Positions 1 through 8,896 of a stretch of DNA of 64,000 bases are shown here, one piece after another (position 1 is the stretch's first letter; the number at the start of each line of letters is the position of its first letter). The stretch is taken from assembly GCF_026427775.1 (NCBI RefSeq), contig NZ_CP044532.1, positions 5,097,233 to 5,161,232 on the forward strand, given 5' to 3'. Position numbers and translations under genes: made by a program. The notes beneath the pieces were generated by a model, which saw only the letters and a program-made list of their open reading frames with translations, searched no databases and was not told where the DNA came from. Source of the DNA: Arthrobacter sp. CDRTa11. GTDB taxonomy: Bacteria > Actinomycetota > Actinomycetes > Actinomycetales > Micrococcaceae.

Positions 1-991
1 CGAGCTTCAGGGGGCCAACGTCCTGGTGACGGGCGGTGCCGGAACCGTGGGGTCAACCCTGGTGGACGCCCTGCTGGAAGCAGGAGTGAACCGCATAGAC
101 GTACTGGACAACATGGTTCGGGGCCGTCTGATCAATCTGGCCGGGGCGCTGGCCACAGGGCAGGTGGACCTGGTCCAGGGCAACATCTGCAACCGTGACC
201 TGGTGCATGACCTGACCCGGGGCAAAGACCTGGTCTTCCATCAGGCGGCCATCAGAATTACCCAATGTGCCGAAGAACCCCGGCTTGCACTGGAGGTCCT
301 GGTCAACGGAACCTTCAACGTTTTGGAGGCTGCAGCGGAGCACAAGGTTGACAAGGTGATAGCGGCCTCAAGCGCGTCGGTGTACGGCATGGCTGAAGAG
401 TTCCCCACGCCTGAGCGCCACCATCACGCCAACAACGACACCTTCTATGGAGCCGCTAAGTCCTTCAACGAGGGGATGGCCCGCAGCTTCCATGCCATGA
501 CCGGCCTGGACTACGTGATGCTCCGCTACTTCAACGTTTATGGACCCCGGATGGACGTCCATGGCCTGTATACGGAGGTGCTGGTCCGGTGGATGGAGAG
601 GATCGCGGACGGCGAACCGCCCCTGATCTTTGGTGACGGGTTGCAGACGATGGACTTTGTCTATACGGCCGACGTGGCCAGGGCCAACGTCCTGGCGGCC
701 GGGAGCGATGTCAGCCATGGGATCTACAACATCGCCAGTGGAACCGAAACAAGCCTGCTGGACATGGCACGCACGCTGCTCCGGGCCATGGGGTCCGACC
801 TGGCCGTGGAGCACGGCCAGGTGCGTCTGGTGAACAGTGTGGTCCGGCGGCTCGCGGACACCGCGGCGGCCCGGCACGATCTGGGATTCGAAACCAAAGT
901 GGGGCTCGAGGAAGGGCTCCGCGAACTCGTCAGCTGGTGGGAGCCACTGCGGGACGAGATCGCCGCAACCAGGAAAGTTGGTGCCCGATGA
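1..991 (+). CDS. NAD-dependent sugar-nucleotide epimerase/dehydratase (5' end outside the window)
   Basis: The reading frame is open from base 2, so the gene begins before the window; about 329 residues are visible. It is an extended short-chain dehydrogenase: the Rossmann motif VTGGAGTVGS is at the start, the ASSASVYG strand follows, the catalytic Tyr-Lys pair is in YGAAK, and RYFNVYGPR is typical of UDP-glucose 4-epimerase and dTDP-glucose dehydratase relatives. It probably epimerises or dehydrates an NDP-sugar in the cytoplasm for the polysaccharide made by this locus. The stop overlaps the next start (ATGA), so the genes are translationally coupled. The exact sugar cannot be read from sequence. 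A GTG at 26 falls inside the Rossmann motif and is not a true start. Confidence 0.9.
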   Translation, partial: ELQGANVLVTGGAGTVGSTLVDALLEAGVNRIDVLDNMVRGRLINLAGALATGQVDLVQGNICNRDLVHDLTRGKDLVFHQAAIRITQCAEEPRLALEVLVNGTFNVLEAAAEHKVDKVIAASSASVYGMAEEFPTPERHHHANNDTFYGAAKSFNEGMARSFHAMTGLDYVMLRYFNVYGPRMDVHGLYTEVLVRWMERIADGEPPLIFGDGLQTMDFVYTADVARANVLAAGSDVSHGIYNIASGTETSLLDMARTLLRAMGSDLAVEHGQVRLVNSVVRRLADTAAARHDLGFETKVGLEEGLRELVSWWEPLRDEIAATRKVGAR

Positions 992-2154
992 CTGCCGAAA
1001 CAGTCCTTGCCCGGATCAACGTCATGAAGCCCTGGCTCGGCGATGAGGAGGCCCGCGCTCTGGCGGAGGTTGTTGCCTCCGGCTGGGTTGCGCAGGGACC
1101 GAAAGTCAAGGAGTTTGAAGCTGACTTCAGCCATGCGCACCAGGTGCGTCACGCCGTCGCGACTTCCAGCTGCACCTCTGCGCTGCACCTGGCACTGGTG
1201 GTGGCGGGCGTTGGACCCGGAGACGATGTGGTGGTGCCGTCCCTGTCCTTTATTGCCACGGCGAACGCAGTGGCGTATGTGGGGGCCCGGCCGGTGTTCT
1301 GCGACGTTGACCCGGCCACCGGCAATGTGACCGCAGAAACGATCCACGCGGCATTGACCCTGGATACGCGGGCGGTCATCGTGGTGGACCAGGGCGGCGT
1401 ACCCGTTGATCTGGACCCCATCCGGGAGCTGTGCAACCGGCATGAGCTCACCGTCATCGAGGACGCGGCATGCGCCGTCGGGTCCACCTATAAAGGCCGG
1501 CCGGTAGGGACCGGGGCGGATGTGGCGGTGTGGTCGTTCCACCCGCGGAAGATCCTCACTACCGGCGAGGGTGGGATGCTGACCACGCACCGCGCTGATT
1601 GGGCGGCCCGGGCCAGGACTTTGCGGGAGCACTCCATGAGCGTTTCCGCCACGGACCGCCACGGGTCGTTGCTGGCCCCGCCGGAAGTGTATTTGGAGAT
1701 TGGCTTCAACTACCGGATGACTGACCTGCAGGCCGCCGTCGGAATTGTGCAGCTTAGCCGGCTCCCTCAGATAGTGGAACGGCGACGGGAAATCGCGGCC
1801 CAGTACGTCGCCCGCCTTTCGGGCTTGAAAGGGCTTCGGTTCGTTGCCGACCCGCCGTACGGTGCCACCAACTTCCAGTCTTTCTGGCTCGAAGTCCTGC
1901 CCGCCTTCCCTACCGACCGCGAAGGGCTCCTGGCCCGGCTTGCCGACGCCGGCATCTCAGCCCGCCGCGGGATCATGGCGGCACACCGGCAGCCCGCTTA
2001 CCGCTGGCGCGACACCGGCAACGCCGCGCTGCAGCACACGGAGCGGCTCACCGACAGGACCCTGATCCTCCCGGTCTTCCACGAACTGGATGCATCGGGG
2101 CTGGACCGGGTCATCGCCTGCATCCGTGCCGCGGCCGGCGAGGTGGGGACGTGA
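988..2154 (+). CDS. DegT/DnrJ/EryC1-family PLP-dependent sugar aminotransferase
   Basis: 388 residues from the ATG at 988, chosen because it overlaps the previous stop by 4 bp; longer in-frame starts would run back into the epimerase. It carries the fold-type I aminotransferase features of the DegT family: a cofactor-binding Asp in IEDAAC (about residue 159) and the Schiff-base Lys in HPRKILTTGEGG (about residue 188), followed by the conserved TTGEGG turn. Members transfer an amino group, usually from glutamate, to a keto sugar nucleotide. With the epimerase before it and the NeuD-like acyltransferase after it (4-bp overlap), it most likely makes an N-acylated amino sugar. A second member of the family lies at 5403-6512. 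Confidence 0.92.
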   Translation: MTAETVLARINVMKPWLGDEEARALAEVVASGWVAQGPKVKEFEADFSHAHQVRHAVATSSCTSALHLALVVAGVGPGDDVVVPSLSFIATANAVAYVGARPVFCDVDPATGNVTAETIHAALTLDTRAVIVVDQGGVPVDLDPIRELCNRHELTVIEDAACAVGSTYKGRPVGTGADVAVWSFHPRKILTTGEGGMLTTHRADWAARARTLREHSMSVSATDRHGSLLAPPEVYLEIGFNYRMTDLQAAVGIVQLSRLPQIVERRREIAAQYVARLSGLKGLRFVADPPYGATNFQSFWLEVLPAFPTDREGLLARLADAGISARRGIMAAHRQPAYRWRDTGNAALQHTERLTDRTLILPVFHELDASGLDRVIACIRAAAGEVGT

Positions 2155-2810
2155 GCGAACTGATCCTGATCGCGGCGAGCGGACTGGCCCGCGAAGTCCT
2201 GGCAATGGTGCGCAGCAGCGGCCAGTACGACGTCGTGGGACTGCTCGACGACGACAAGGAGATGGCGGGGGTCACCGTCGACGGCGCGCCCGTCCTGGGG
2301 ACCATCGATGACGCCCCCAAGTACACCCACGCCTTTGTGCTGGTGTGCCTGGGATCCGGCAAGGCGCGTGAGGCGGTGGTGGACCGGCTCACCGCGATGG
2401 GCCTGCATGAGGCCCGCTACGGTACGGCGATCGACCCCACCGTACAGTGCCCCGAAGGCTGCCGGATTGGCCGGGGCAGCATCCTGCTGCGGAACGTTAC
2501 GCTGACCGCGTCCGTCACCCTGGGACGGCACGTGGTTGCCATGCCGTCGGTGACGTTCACGCACGACGATGACGTGGCCGACTTCGCCACGTTTGCCGCC
2601 GGTGTCTCGCTGGGCGGCGGAGTCCGGATTGGCAAGGCCGCCTACCTTGGGATGAATTCCAGCGTCCGCGAGAGGACGTCAGTGGGGGCGTACGCCACGG
2701 TGGGAATGGGTGCCGCCGTCCTGAGCAACGTCCCTGACGGCCAAACCTGGGTGGGGGTACCGGCCCACGAAATGGACAATGGAACGTTCAGCTTTGGGGG
2801 TTCGCGGTGA
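2151..2810 (+). CDS. NeuD/PglD-like sugar O/N-acyltransferase (hexapeptide repeat)
   Basis: 219 residues from a GTG that overlaps the aminotransferase stop (GTGA). The first ~90 residues form a small Rossmann-like domain of the PglD_N type (LILIAASGLAREVL), and the rest is a left-handed beta helix of hexapeptide repeats (IGRGSI, VTLGRH, VRIGKA, TSVGAY). The His in TFTHDDDVADF is the likely catalytic base. Such enzymes transfer an acetyl group from acetyl-CoA to the amino sugar made by a neighbouring DegT aminotransferase, which fits the gene order. The glycosyltransferase after it overlaps by 4 bp. Confidence 0.88.
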   Translation: MSELILIAASGLAREVLAMVRSSGQYDVVGLLDDDKEMAGVTVDGAPVLGTIDDAPKYTHAFVLVCLGSGKAREAVVDRLTAMGLHEARYGTAIDPTVQCPEGCRIGRGSILLRNVTLTASVTLGRHVVAMPSVTFTHDDDVADFATFAAGVSLGGGVRIGKAAYLGMNSSVRERTSVGAYATVGMGAAVLSNVPDGQTWVGVPAHEMDNGTFSFGGSR

Positions 2811-3895
2811 GTGCGGGGCTGGTCAACCGAAGCGCCGGCGCCATTCGAATGGCGCCGGAAAGGCTCGAACGCCGCCCCTTGGTTTCCGTTGTTGTTCCCT
2901 GCTTCAACTACGCGCGCTTCCTTCCGGATGCCGTTGCCTCCGCGGTGAACCAGGCTGACGTGGATGTCGAGGTCTTCATTGTGGATGATGCATCCACCGA
3001 CGGAAGCGCGGAACTCACCCTCCAACTTGCAGCAGCGGACCCTAGGATCCACCCAGTACTGCATTCGGCCAACCTCGGACACATCGCCACGTACAACGAT
3101 GGCCTTGCCCGGACCACCGGGGACTATGTTGTGCTGCTCTCAGCTGACGACGTCCTGGCGCCCGGCTCTCTTGCCAGGTCGGCTGCGCTTATGGAACGGC
3201 ATCCCGGAGTCGGCCTGGTCTACGGTTTTGCGCAAGAGTTCTCTGATACACCGCCCTCATCGTTTGGCGGAAGGTCTTCGTGGTCAATCTGGGGCGGCGA
3301 GGACTGGATCGGCATCATGTGCCGGCGGGGATCCAACATCATCGTCAACCCGGAAGCTGTGGTGCGCCGCTCCGTCTTGGAACAGCTCGGCGGTTACCGG
3401 TCCGACATGCCCCATGCCGCCGATATGGAATTCTGGCTGCGTGCCGCTGCCATCAGTGATGTGGGCAGAGTCAACGGACCAACGCAGGCATACTACCGGG
3501 TCCACGGCGGGAACATGCATCTCACCGATTTCGGCTCTGCCCTGGACGACATCCGTGCACGGCGCCAGGTATTCGATGAGCTGTGCTCCCTCGGTGCCGG
3601 CGGCCTGACCCGGCCCAGGCACCTGCTGCGCACGGCCAGGAGGGCACTCGCCGTCGAAGCCGTTCGCTCTGCGGTCCATCTGGCGGACACTCAAGGTGCA
3701 CAGCACGGAAGCGCATCAGAGCTTGCCGCCTTTGCTTCTGAAACAGATGCCGACATAGCCGGGTCGGGGCTTTGGGCGTCCCATCTCAGGCGCCAGCACG
3801 GCAATGCATCGCCGGCTCGCCGGCTGGCCGCAGAGTTCCTCTACCGTTGGCGCTGGTCTTTACGGTGGCGGCGCTGGAGGCGATCTGGGATATGA
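2807..3895 (+). CDS. Family 2 glycosyltransferase
   Basis: 362 residues from a GTG overlapping the previous stop by 4 bp. The GT-A nucleotide-sugar fold is visible: VSVVVPCFNYARFL strand, VFIVDDASTDGS with its metal/nucleotide aspartates, then SADDVLAPGSLARS as the DxD-like motif. No transmembrane segment, so it acts at the inner face of the membrane on a lipid-linked oligosaccharide. It resembles the protein at 6517-7614 (shared GSLAR, VGLVYG and DMEFW motifs), which suggests an old duplication. The acceptor and donor are unknown. Confidence 0.9.
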   Translation: MSAGLVNRSAGAIRMAPERLERRPLVSVVVPCFNYARFLPDAVASAVNQADVDVEVFIVDDASTDGSAELTLQLAAADPRIHPVLHSANLGHIATYNDGLARTTGDYVVLLSADDVLAPGSLARSAALMERHPGVGLVYGFAQEFSDTPPSSFGGRSSWSIWGGEDWIGIMCRRGSNIIVNPEAVVRRSVLEQLGGYRSDMPHAADMEFWLRAAAISDVGRVNGPTQAYYRVHGGNMHLTDFGSALDDIRARRQVFDELCSLGAGGLTRPRHLLRTARRALAVEAVRSAVHLADTQGAQHGSASELAAFASETDADIAGSGLWASHLRRQHGNASPARRLAAEFLYRWRWSLRWRRWRRSGI

Positions 3896-5406
3896 CCGTC
3901 GTGGCAAGGGACAGCCTGAGGAGCGTCATTGGCTCCGGACTGGCATGGAGCACTGTCAACAGCCTTCTCCTTCGGCTGGGCAGTTTCGCCGTGGGCATCT
4001 TCCTTGCCCGTCTGCTGGCACCGGAGCAGTTCGGCGTTTTTGCCGTGGCCCTGACAGTTCAAGCCGTGCTGATAACCCTGGCGGACCTCGGAATGAGCAC
4101 GGACCTAATCCGCTCGGACAACGCCAAAGCCGAAGCCAAAGCTCCCACTGTAGCCACCCTCGCCCTAATTTCCGGCGCAACCATGACCGCCGTGATGGCG
4201 GCCTCGGCCCAAGGCCTCGCCGACCTGATGGGAAGCGGCCAGGCCGGCCCTGTCATCGGCGTGATGGCTTTCTCCCTGACGCTTGCAGGGTTGGGTGTGG
4301 TTCCCTACGCAGCATTACAGCGCCGATTCGCCCAAAAGAAACTTTTCATCATCGCCCTAGTGGAATTCCTCGTGGGGACGGCCCTCACCATTGCTCTGAT
4401 CCTGGCAGGCTGGGGCGTGATGGGTCTCGCTGCCGCTCGAATCGTCTCCCAGTCCGTCACGCTGATCCTGCAATTCAGACTGTCCGGAGAAAAGGTCCGC
4501 TTTGGCTTTGACCCTTCCATGGCCCCGGGAATCCTCCGCTACGGAATCCCCGTGGCGGGCGCGAACATGCTCTCCTGGGCTCTCCTGAACGCAGACAACG
4601 TCGCCATCTCCCGACTGGCAGGACCAGTGGCGCTCGGGTTCTATTTTCTGGCGTTCAATGTTTCCAACTGGCCCATGAGCGCTTTGGGGCAGGTAGTTCG
4701 GTCAATATCTATTCCAGCCTTCGCCCGGCTCGCTTCCGGACGGCAGGACAAAAGTCTCGCTGCCGTAATGGGTCCCGTCTGGGCTGTATCGCTCCTAGCC
4801 GGACTCATGCTCACAGTACTCGCGGCACCACTTGTGGAACTGATCTACGGAGAGAAGTGGCTTCCGGCCGCAGCCGTGCTCGCATGGCTCGGGATCTTCG
4901 GGGCATTGCGCACTCTCTTTGACCTCGGGGCCTCTTATCTTCTGGCGAGGGGTGCCGCCCATGCAACGTTCCTGGTACAGGTTGTTTGGCTAGCGGCGCT
5001 GGTGCCGGCTCTGCTCGCCGGTGTGCAGTTGGCTGGAATAGCCGGAGCAGCGATTGCGCATCTGACCATTGCGCTCCTGGTTGTCTGCCCGGCCTACGCC
5101 CTGTCGCTGCGCGCCCACGGGTCCGACCTGCGGGCAGTTGCTGTCCGTCTATGGCCACCAGTGGCCGCGGCCGTACCGGCCGGAGCCGCGGCGGTAGGCA
5201 TGATTGCCCTGCAGCCCACAGCTCTGGGCGGCTTGCTGGCGGGTGGGGCCGCGGGTGGAGCCGTGTATTCTCTGCTGCTCTTCCGGTGGTTCCGCCAGCG
5301 CGTCCGTGAGGCCATAGCCTGGGTGCCTCCTGAGGACGTCCATCCGATCATCGACGCCAGCCCCGGCAACAAGCGGCTGGCCAAACCTTCAGGGGGAATC
5401 ACATGA
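3892..5406 (+). CDS. Wzx-like polysaccharide/oligosaccharide flippase
   Basis: 504 residues from the ATG at 3892, preferred over upstream in-frame starts because it makes the usual ATGA overlap with the preceding glycosyltransferase. The protein is almost wholly hydrophobic with about 12-14 membrane segments and no soluble domain, as in the MOP superfamily (RfbX/Wzx, MurJ relatives). The N-terminus (GLAWSTVNSLLLRLGSFAVG) and ARLLAPEQFGVFAVALTV are typical of the family. It should flip the lipid-linked repeat unit across the membrane for the Wzy-like polymerase at 9648-11114. Its stop overlaps the next start by 4 bp. Confidence 0.9.
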   Translation: MTVVARDSLRSVIGSGLAWSTVNSLLLRLGSFAVGIFLARLLAPEQFGVFAVALTVQAVLITLADLGMSTDLIRSDNAKAEAKAPTVATLALISGATMTAVMAASAQGLADLMGSGQAGPVIGVMAFSLTLAGLGVVPYAALQRRFAQKKLFIIALVEFLVGTALTIALILAGWGVMGLAAARIVSQSVTLILQFRLSGEKVRFGFDPSMAPGILRYGIPVAGANMLSWALLNADNVAISRLAGPVALGFYFLAFNVSNWPMSALGQVVRSISIPAFARLASGRQDKSLAAVMGPVWAVSLLAGLMLTVLAAPLVELIYGEKWLPAAAVLAWLGIFGALRTLFDLGASYLLARGAAHATFLVQVVWLAALVPALLAGVQLAGIAGAAIAHLTIALLVVCPAYALSLRAHGSDLRAVAVRLWPPVAAAVPAGAAAVGMIALQPTALGGLLAGGAAGGAVYSLLLFRWFRQRVREAIAWVPPEDVHPIIDASPGNKRLAKPSGGIT

Positions 5407-6512
5407 CCCAGCAATACGTGCCCTTGGTGGACCTGTCCCACCAACAACTGCAAGTGGCCGATGCCATCCGTGAAGGGTTCAACCGTGTGATCGCGGAATC
5501 CAGTTTCATAATGGGGCCACAGGTTACTGAATTCGAAGAAGCCTGGGCTAAATACTGCGGCGTCAACTGCGCCGTTGGTGTCGGAAACGGCACTGACTCC
5601 ATCGAACTGGCCCTGAGGGCGGCCGGAGTAGGCCCGGGCGACGAAGTTATTGTCCCGACAAACACCTTCGTGGCAACAGCTGGCGCAGTCCTCCGGGCGG
5701 GTGCCGAGTTGGTCCTGGCCGACTGCGACGAGGACTTTCTGCTCGGGCCCGAAGAGGTTGCCGGCAGGATCACCGCAAGAACCAAAGCAGTCATAGCCGT
5801 GCACCTGTTTGGGCAGGCCGCGCCGATGGAACTCATAGCCCGGGTACTGCCTCCCGGCGTCACACTGGTGGAGGACATGGCACAGGCGCAGGGTGCTACC
5901 AGGCTGGGCGTGCGGGCCGGCGGGCTGGGCGATGTTGCCGCTACCAGCTTCTATCCAGGCAAGAACCTTGGCGCCTACGGTGACGCGGGGGCCGTCATGA
6001 CAAACTCCACGGAAATTGCCGACCGGCTGCGGAAACTCCGCAACCACGGCGGAAACGCCCGGTATGAGCATCTGGACATCGGCTTCAATTCTCGGCTTGA
6101 TACTCTCCAGGCGGTGGTCCTCAATGCCAAACTCGCATTGTTGGATGAGTGGAACCAACAGCGGGTCAACGCAGCTGCGCTATACGGCGAATTATTGTCA
6201 GACCTGGACGAGGTTGTCCTCCCGCGCACCCTGCCCGGCAACGGACATGTGTTCCATCTTTACGTGATCAGGGTGCCGGACAGGGACCGCCTGCTGCTTG
6301 CCCTCAACGAGCGTGGCATTGGCGCAGGGATCCACTATCCGAACCCTGTTCATCTACTGCCGGCATATGCATCCCTGGCATATCGGAAAGGTGCATTTCC
6401 AACGGCGGAGGCCTTGTCGGGGGAGATTCTTTCCCTTCCTCTGTATCCCGGCATTACGGCCGTTCAGCAGGAACAGGCCGCCGGAGCACTCCGGTCGGCA
6501 TTAAGGGGTTGA
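5403..6512 (+). CDS. DegT/DnrJ/EryC1-family sugar aminotransferase (second copy)
   Basis: 369 residues, full length for the family, ATG overlapping the flippase stop. Shows the cofactor-binding Asp in VEDMAQAQG (about residue 158) and the PLP Lys in SFYPGKNLGAYGDAG (about residue 187); the variant SFYPGKNLG is characteristic of the FdtB/WecE-like branch acting on dTDP- or UDP-keto sugars. It is clearly distinct from the aminotransferase at 988-2154, so the polymer may contain two different amino sugars. Downstream spacing to the next gene is only 4 bp. Confidence 0.92.
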   Translation: MTQQYVPLVDLSHQQLQVADAIREGFNRVIAESSFIMGPQVTEFEEAWAKYCGVNCAVGVGNGTDSIELALRAAGVGPGDEVIVPTNTFVATAGAVLRAGAELVLADCDEDFLLGPEEVAGRITARTKAVIAVHLFGQAAPMELIARVLPPGVTLVEDMAQAQGATRLGVRAGGLGDVAATSFYPGKNLGAYGDAGAVMTNSTEIADRLRKLRNHGGNARYEHLDIGFNSRLDTLQAVVLNAKLALLDEWNQQRVNAAALYGELLSDLDEVVLPRTLPGNGHVFHLYVIRVPDRDRLLLALNERGIGAGIHYPNPVHLLPAYASLAYRKGAFPTAEALSGEILSLPLYPGITAVQQEQAAGALRSALRG

Positions 6513-6516
6513 AATT

Positions 6517-7614
6517 ATGTCCAACACAGTTCAGGGTGTCCACCAGCGCATCAAGGTAAGGCCACAGCAGAATCGCCCTCATCTTCCGACCGTGACGGTG
6601 GTCGTTTCCTGTTACAACTACGCCCACTACCTTCCGCAGGCTGTGCAAAGCTGCCTTGAGCAGGAGGATGTCCTCGTGGAAGTCATAATCGTCGATGATG
6701 CTTCCACGGACGCAAGCCTTGACGTTGCCAGGCGCCTGGAATCAAACCACGCGAACGTCTCAGTCCTTGCCCACAACCGGAATGCAGGAATGGTCGAAAC
6801 GTTCAACGACGGCGCACGGTTGGCCAGTGGTGAATTCCTCGTCCGCCTTGATGCAGATGATCTCCTGACGCCCGGTTCACTGGCAAGAGCCACGCTGGTG
6901 GCGCAGAACTATCCGTCCGTGGGCCTGGTCTATGGCCATCCAGTCCATTTCTCCACTGACGTTCCCCCCGAATTCCAGCAAACGCCCTCCGCGTGGACCA
7001 TCTGGCCGGGCCTGACATGGCTTCGGGACAGGTGCAGGTCCGGACAGAACGTCATCACCTCGCCCGAGGCCCTGATGCGCCGGTCAGTCGTGGAAGAGAT
7101 CGGGTATCAAGCGCCGCTCCGGCACACCCCAGACATGGAATTCTGGTTCCGGCTCTCAGCCTTCTCGGACGTTGCATACATACACGGAGCCGATCAGGCC
7201 TGGCACCGTGAACACTTGGGCAGCATGTCCGCACAAGAGGTGAATGGCGTCCTTGATCTGGGCGAGCGGCTGGAGGCATTTGAAGCCCTCTTCGGTGGCG
7301 TCGCCGGAAGCATCCCCGGATCCGCGGGACTTCTTTCTGAAGCAAGACGGGCCCTTGTCAGCGAAGCCCTGTACACCGCAGCTCTTGAAGTGGACCGAGG
7401 CCTTCCCCATCCGGAGCTGGTGACCGCTTACCGTGAATTCGCCAAGGCCGCAGAACCGGGAATTGAGGGATCCAAGGAGTGGGCGCGGCTCACAGCAAGG
7501 CTGAACAGTAATAGTGCCAATCCTCGGCAGGTGATTTCATTGGCCAGGCGCGTCCGTGGCCGGCTTCGCTCTGAGTTGAACTGGTACCGGTGGCACAGGA
7601 ATGGAGTGTTCTAG
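6517..7614 (+). CDS. Family 2 glycosyltransferase (paralogue of 2807-3895)
   Basis: 365 residues from ATG 6517, 4 bp after the previous stop. GT-A motifs: VTVVVSCYNYAHYL, VIIVDDASTDAS and RLDADDLLTPGSLARA. The second half contains DMEFWFRLSAFSDVAYIHG, parallel to the same region in the earlier paralogue. No membrane segment. It should add one sugar of the repeat unit on the cytoplasmic side; donor and linkage cannot be told. Confidence 0.9.
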   Translation: MSNTVQGVHQRIKVRPQQNRPHLPTVTVVVSCYNYAHYLPQAVQSCLEQEDVLVEVIIVDDASTDASLDVARRLESNHANVSVLAHNRNAGMVETFNDGARLASGEFLVRLDADDLLTPGSLARATLVAQNYPSVGLVYGHPVHFSTDVPPEFQQTPSAWTIWPGLTWLRDRCRSGQNVITSPEALMRRSVVEEIGYQAPLRHTPDMEFWFRLSAFSDVAYIHGADQAWHREHLGSMSAQEVNGVLDLGERLEAFEALFGGVAGSIPGSAGLLSEARRALVSEALYTAALEVDRGLPHPELVTAYREFAKAAEPGIEGSKEWARLTARLNSNSANPRQVISLARRVRGRLRSELNWYRWHRNGVF

Positions 7615-7615
7615 G

Positions 7616-8896
7616 ATGAGCCACACTTGGACGCTGGCGTCACGGGGCTTCTCCCGGCTGCGGACCAACGGCCTCAGGGACGTTAATCAGCGCCTCGCGC
7701 GGCGCTTCACGCACTGGATTGCCACCGAGTTCCGTACGGCCGATCTGGATTTCCCCCTGCTGGCCGGCGATATCGCCGACTCTCGAGTGCTTACGCCCGG
7801 GTGCCAACCTCATGGGCGCACTGACGGACCGCTGCGCATCGCGTGGCTCTGCACCCCTCCGGCACCTGGCAGCGGTGGCCATACCACCCTGTTCAGAATG
7901 GTGGAAGGCCTAGAGCATCGCGGTCACAGCTGCACTGTCCTTCTCTACAACCGCCATGGATCCAACCTGGACTTCGACACCAGCATCATCAGGCGGCATT
8001 GGCCGCACATGTCGGCGGAAATTAGGTACGTTCCGGACAGGCTTGACGGCTACGACGTGTGCTTTGCCAGCTCGTGGGAGACTGCCCATGTACTCGCCCG
8101 CAGGGGAAATGGAACACAGCACCGCATTTATTTCATCCAGGACTATGAGCCTTTTTTCTATCCTCGCGGAAGTCTTTACGCCTTGGCCGAGGATACTTAT
8201 CGGTTCGGGTTCCGCCATATCGCCGTGGGGAACATGGTGCAGGAGCTGCTTCTCCGTGAAACAGGCGCCAATGCTGCGGTGGCTCCGTTTGGTTGTGACA
8301 CGGGCGTATACACCCTCAAGAATTTTGGACCCAGATCAGGCGTGGCATTCTTTTCCAGGCCAGGCGTAGATCGGCGCGGTTCCATGCTGGCCCAACTTGC
8401 GCTGGCAGAGTTCCACCGCCGCCACCCGGACCAGCCAATAACAGTCTTTGGCGACAGGATCGCCAAGTGGGATGTTCCCCACCGTTATGTGGGAAAACTC
8501 TCGCCGGCGGAACTCAACGTGCTTTACAACAAGTCTGCAGCCGGTTTGGCTCTGTCGTTCACCAACGTGTCGCTGGTCCCTGAAGAGATGCTGGCGGCGG
8601 GTATGCAGCCCGTGGCCAATGATTCACCGCTCGCACGCATGGGCCTGCCCAACCGACACGTCAGGTGGGCACCGCCCACACCCGCGGGCTTGGCCGATGC
8701 CCTGTCTCGTGCCGTAATGTCCCCCCTCAATGCAACAGACCTGGCTGCCTTGGCGGCCAGTGCCCGGAGTGGTTGGGGTCCGGCGCAGGCAGCCGTGGCC
8801 GCGGAGATCGAGCTTGCGGTTTACGGCCATCGCCCTGGGTTTCCAGTACCGGATGTTGCCGGGCTTGGGATGCAGGAGGCCGGTCATGGCGAATGA
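7616..8896 (+). CDS. WsaF-like glycosyltransferase (GT4-type, rhamnosyltransferase family)
   Basis: 426 residues from the ATG at 7616, just after the previous stop; an upstream in-frame start at 7601 would overlap that gene. Residues ~80-220 match the N-terminal part of WsaF-type enzymes (LRIAWLCTPPAPGSGGHTTL, then YFIQDYEPFFYPRGSLYALA). The C-terminal half is a GT-B nucleotide-sugar domain (ALSFTNVSLVPEEMLAAGMQ, where the Glu is the usual GT4 contact). WsaF adds beta-1,2-linked rhamnose in the S-layer glycan of Geobacillus; the same sugar here is only a guess. The next gene starts 11 bp before this stop. Confidence 0.85.
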   Translation: MSHTWTLASRGFSRLRTNGLRDVNQRLARRFTHWIATEFRTADLDFPLLAGDIADSRVLTPGCQPHGRTDGPLRIAWLCTPPAPGSGGHTTLFRMVEGLEHRGHSCTVLLYNRHGSNLDFDTSIIRRHWPHMSAEIRYVPDRLDGYDVCFASSWETAHVLARRGNGTQHRIYFIQDYEPFFYPRGSLYALAEDTYRFGFRHIAVGNMVQELLLRETGANAAVAPFGCDTGVYTLKNFGPRSGVAFFSRPGVDRRGSMLAQLALAEFHRRHPDQPITVFGDRIAKWDVPHRYVGKLSPAELNVLYNKSAAGLALSFTNVSLVPEEMLAAGMQPVANDSPLARMGLPNRHVRWAPPTPAGLADALSRAVMSPLNATDLAALAASARSGWGPAQAAVAAEIELAVYGHRPGFPVPDVAGLGMQEAGHGE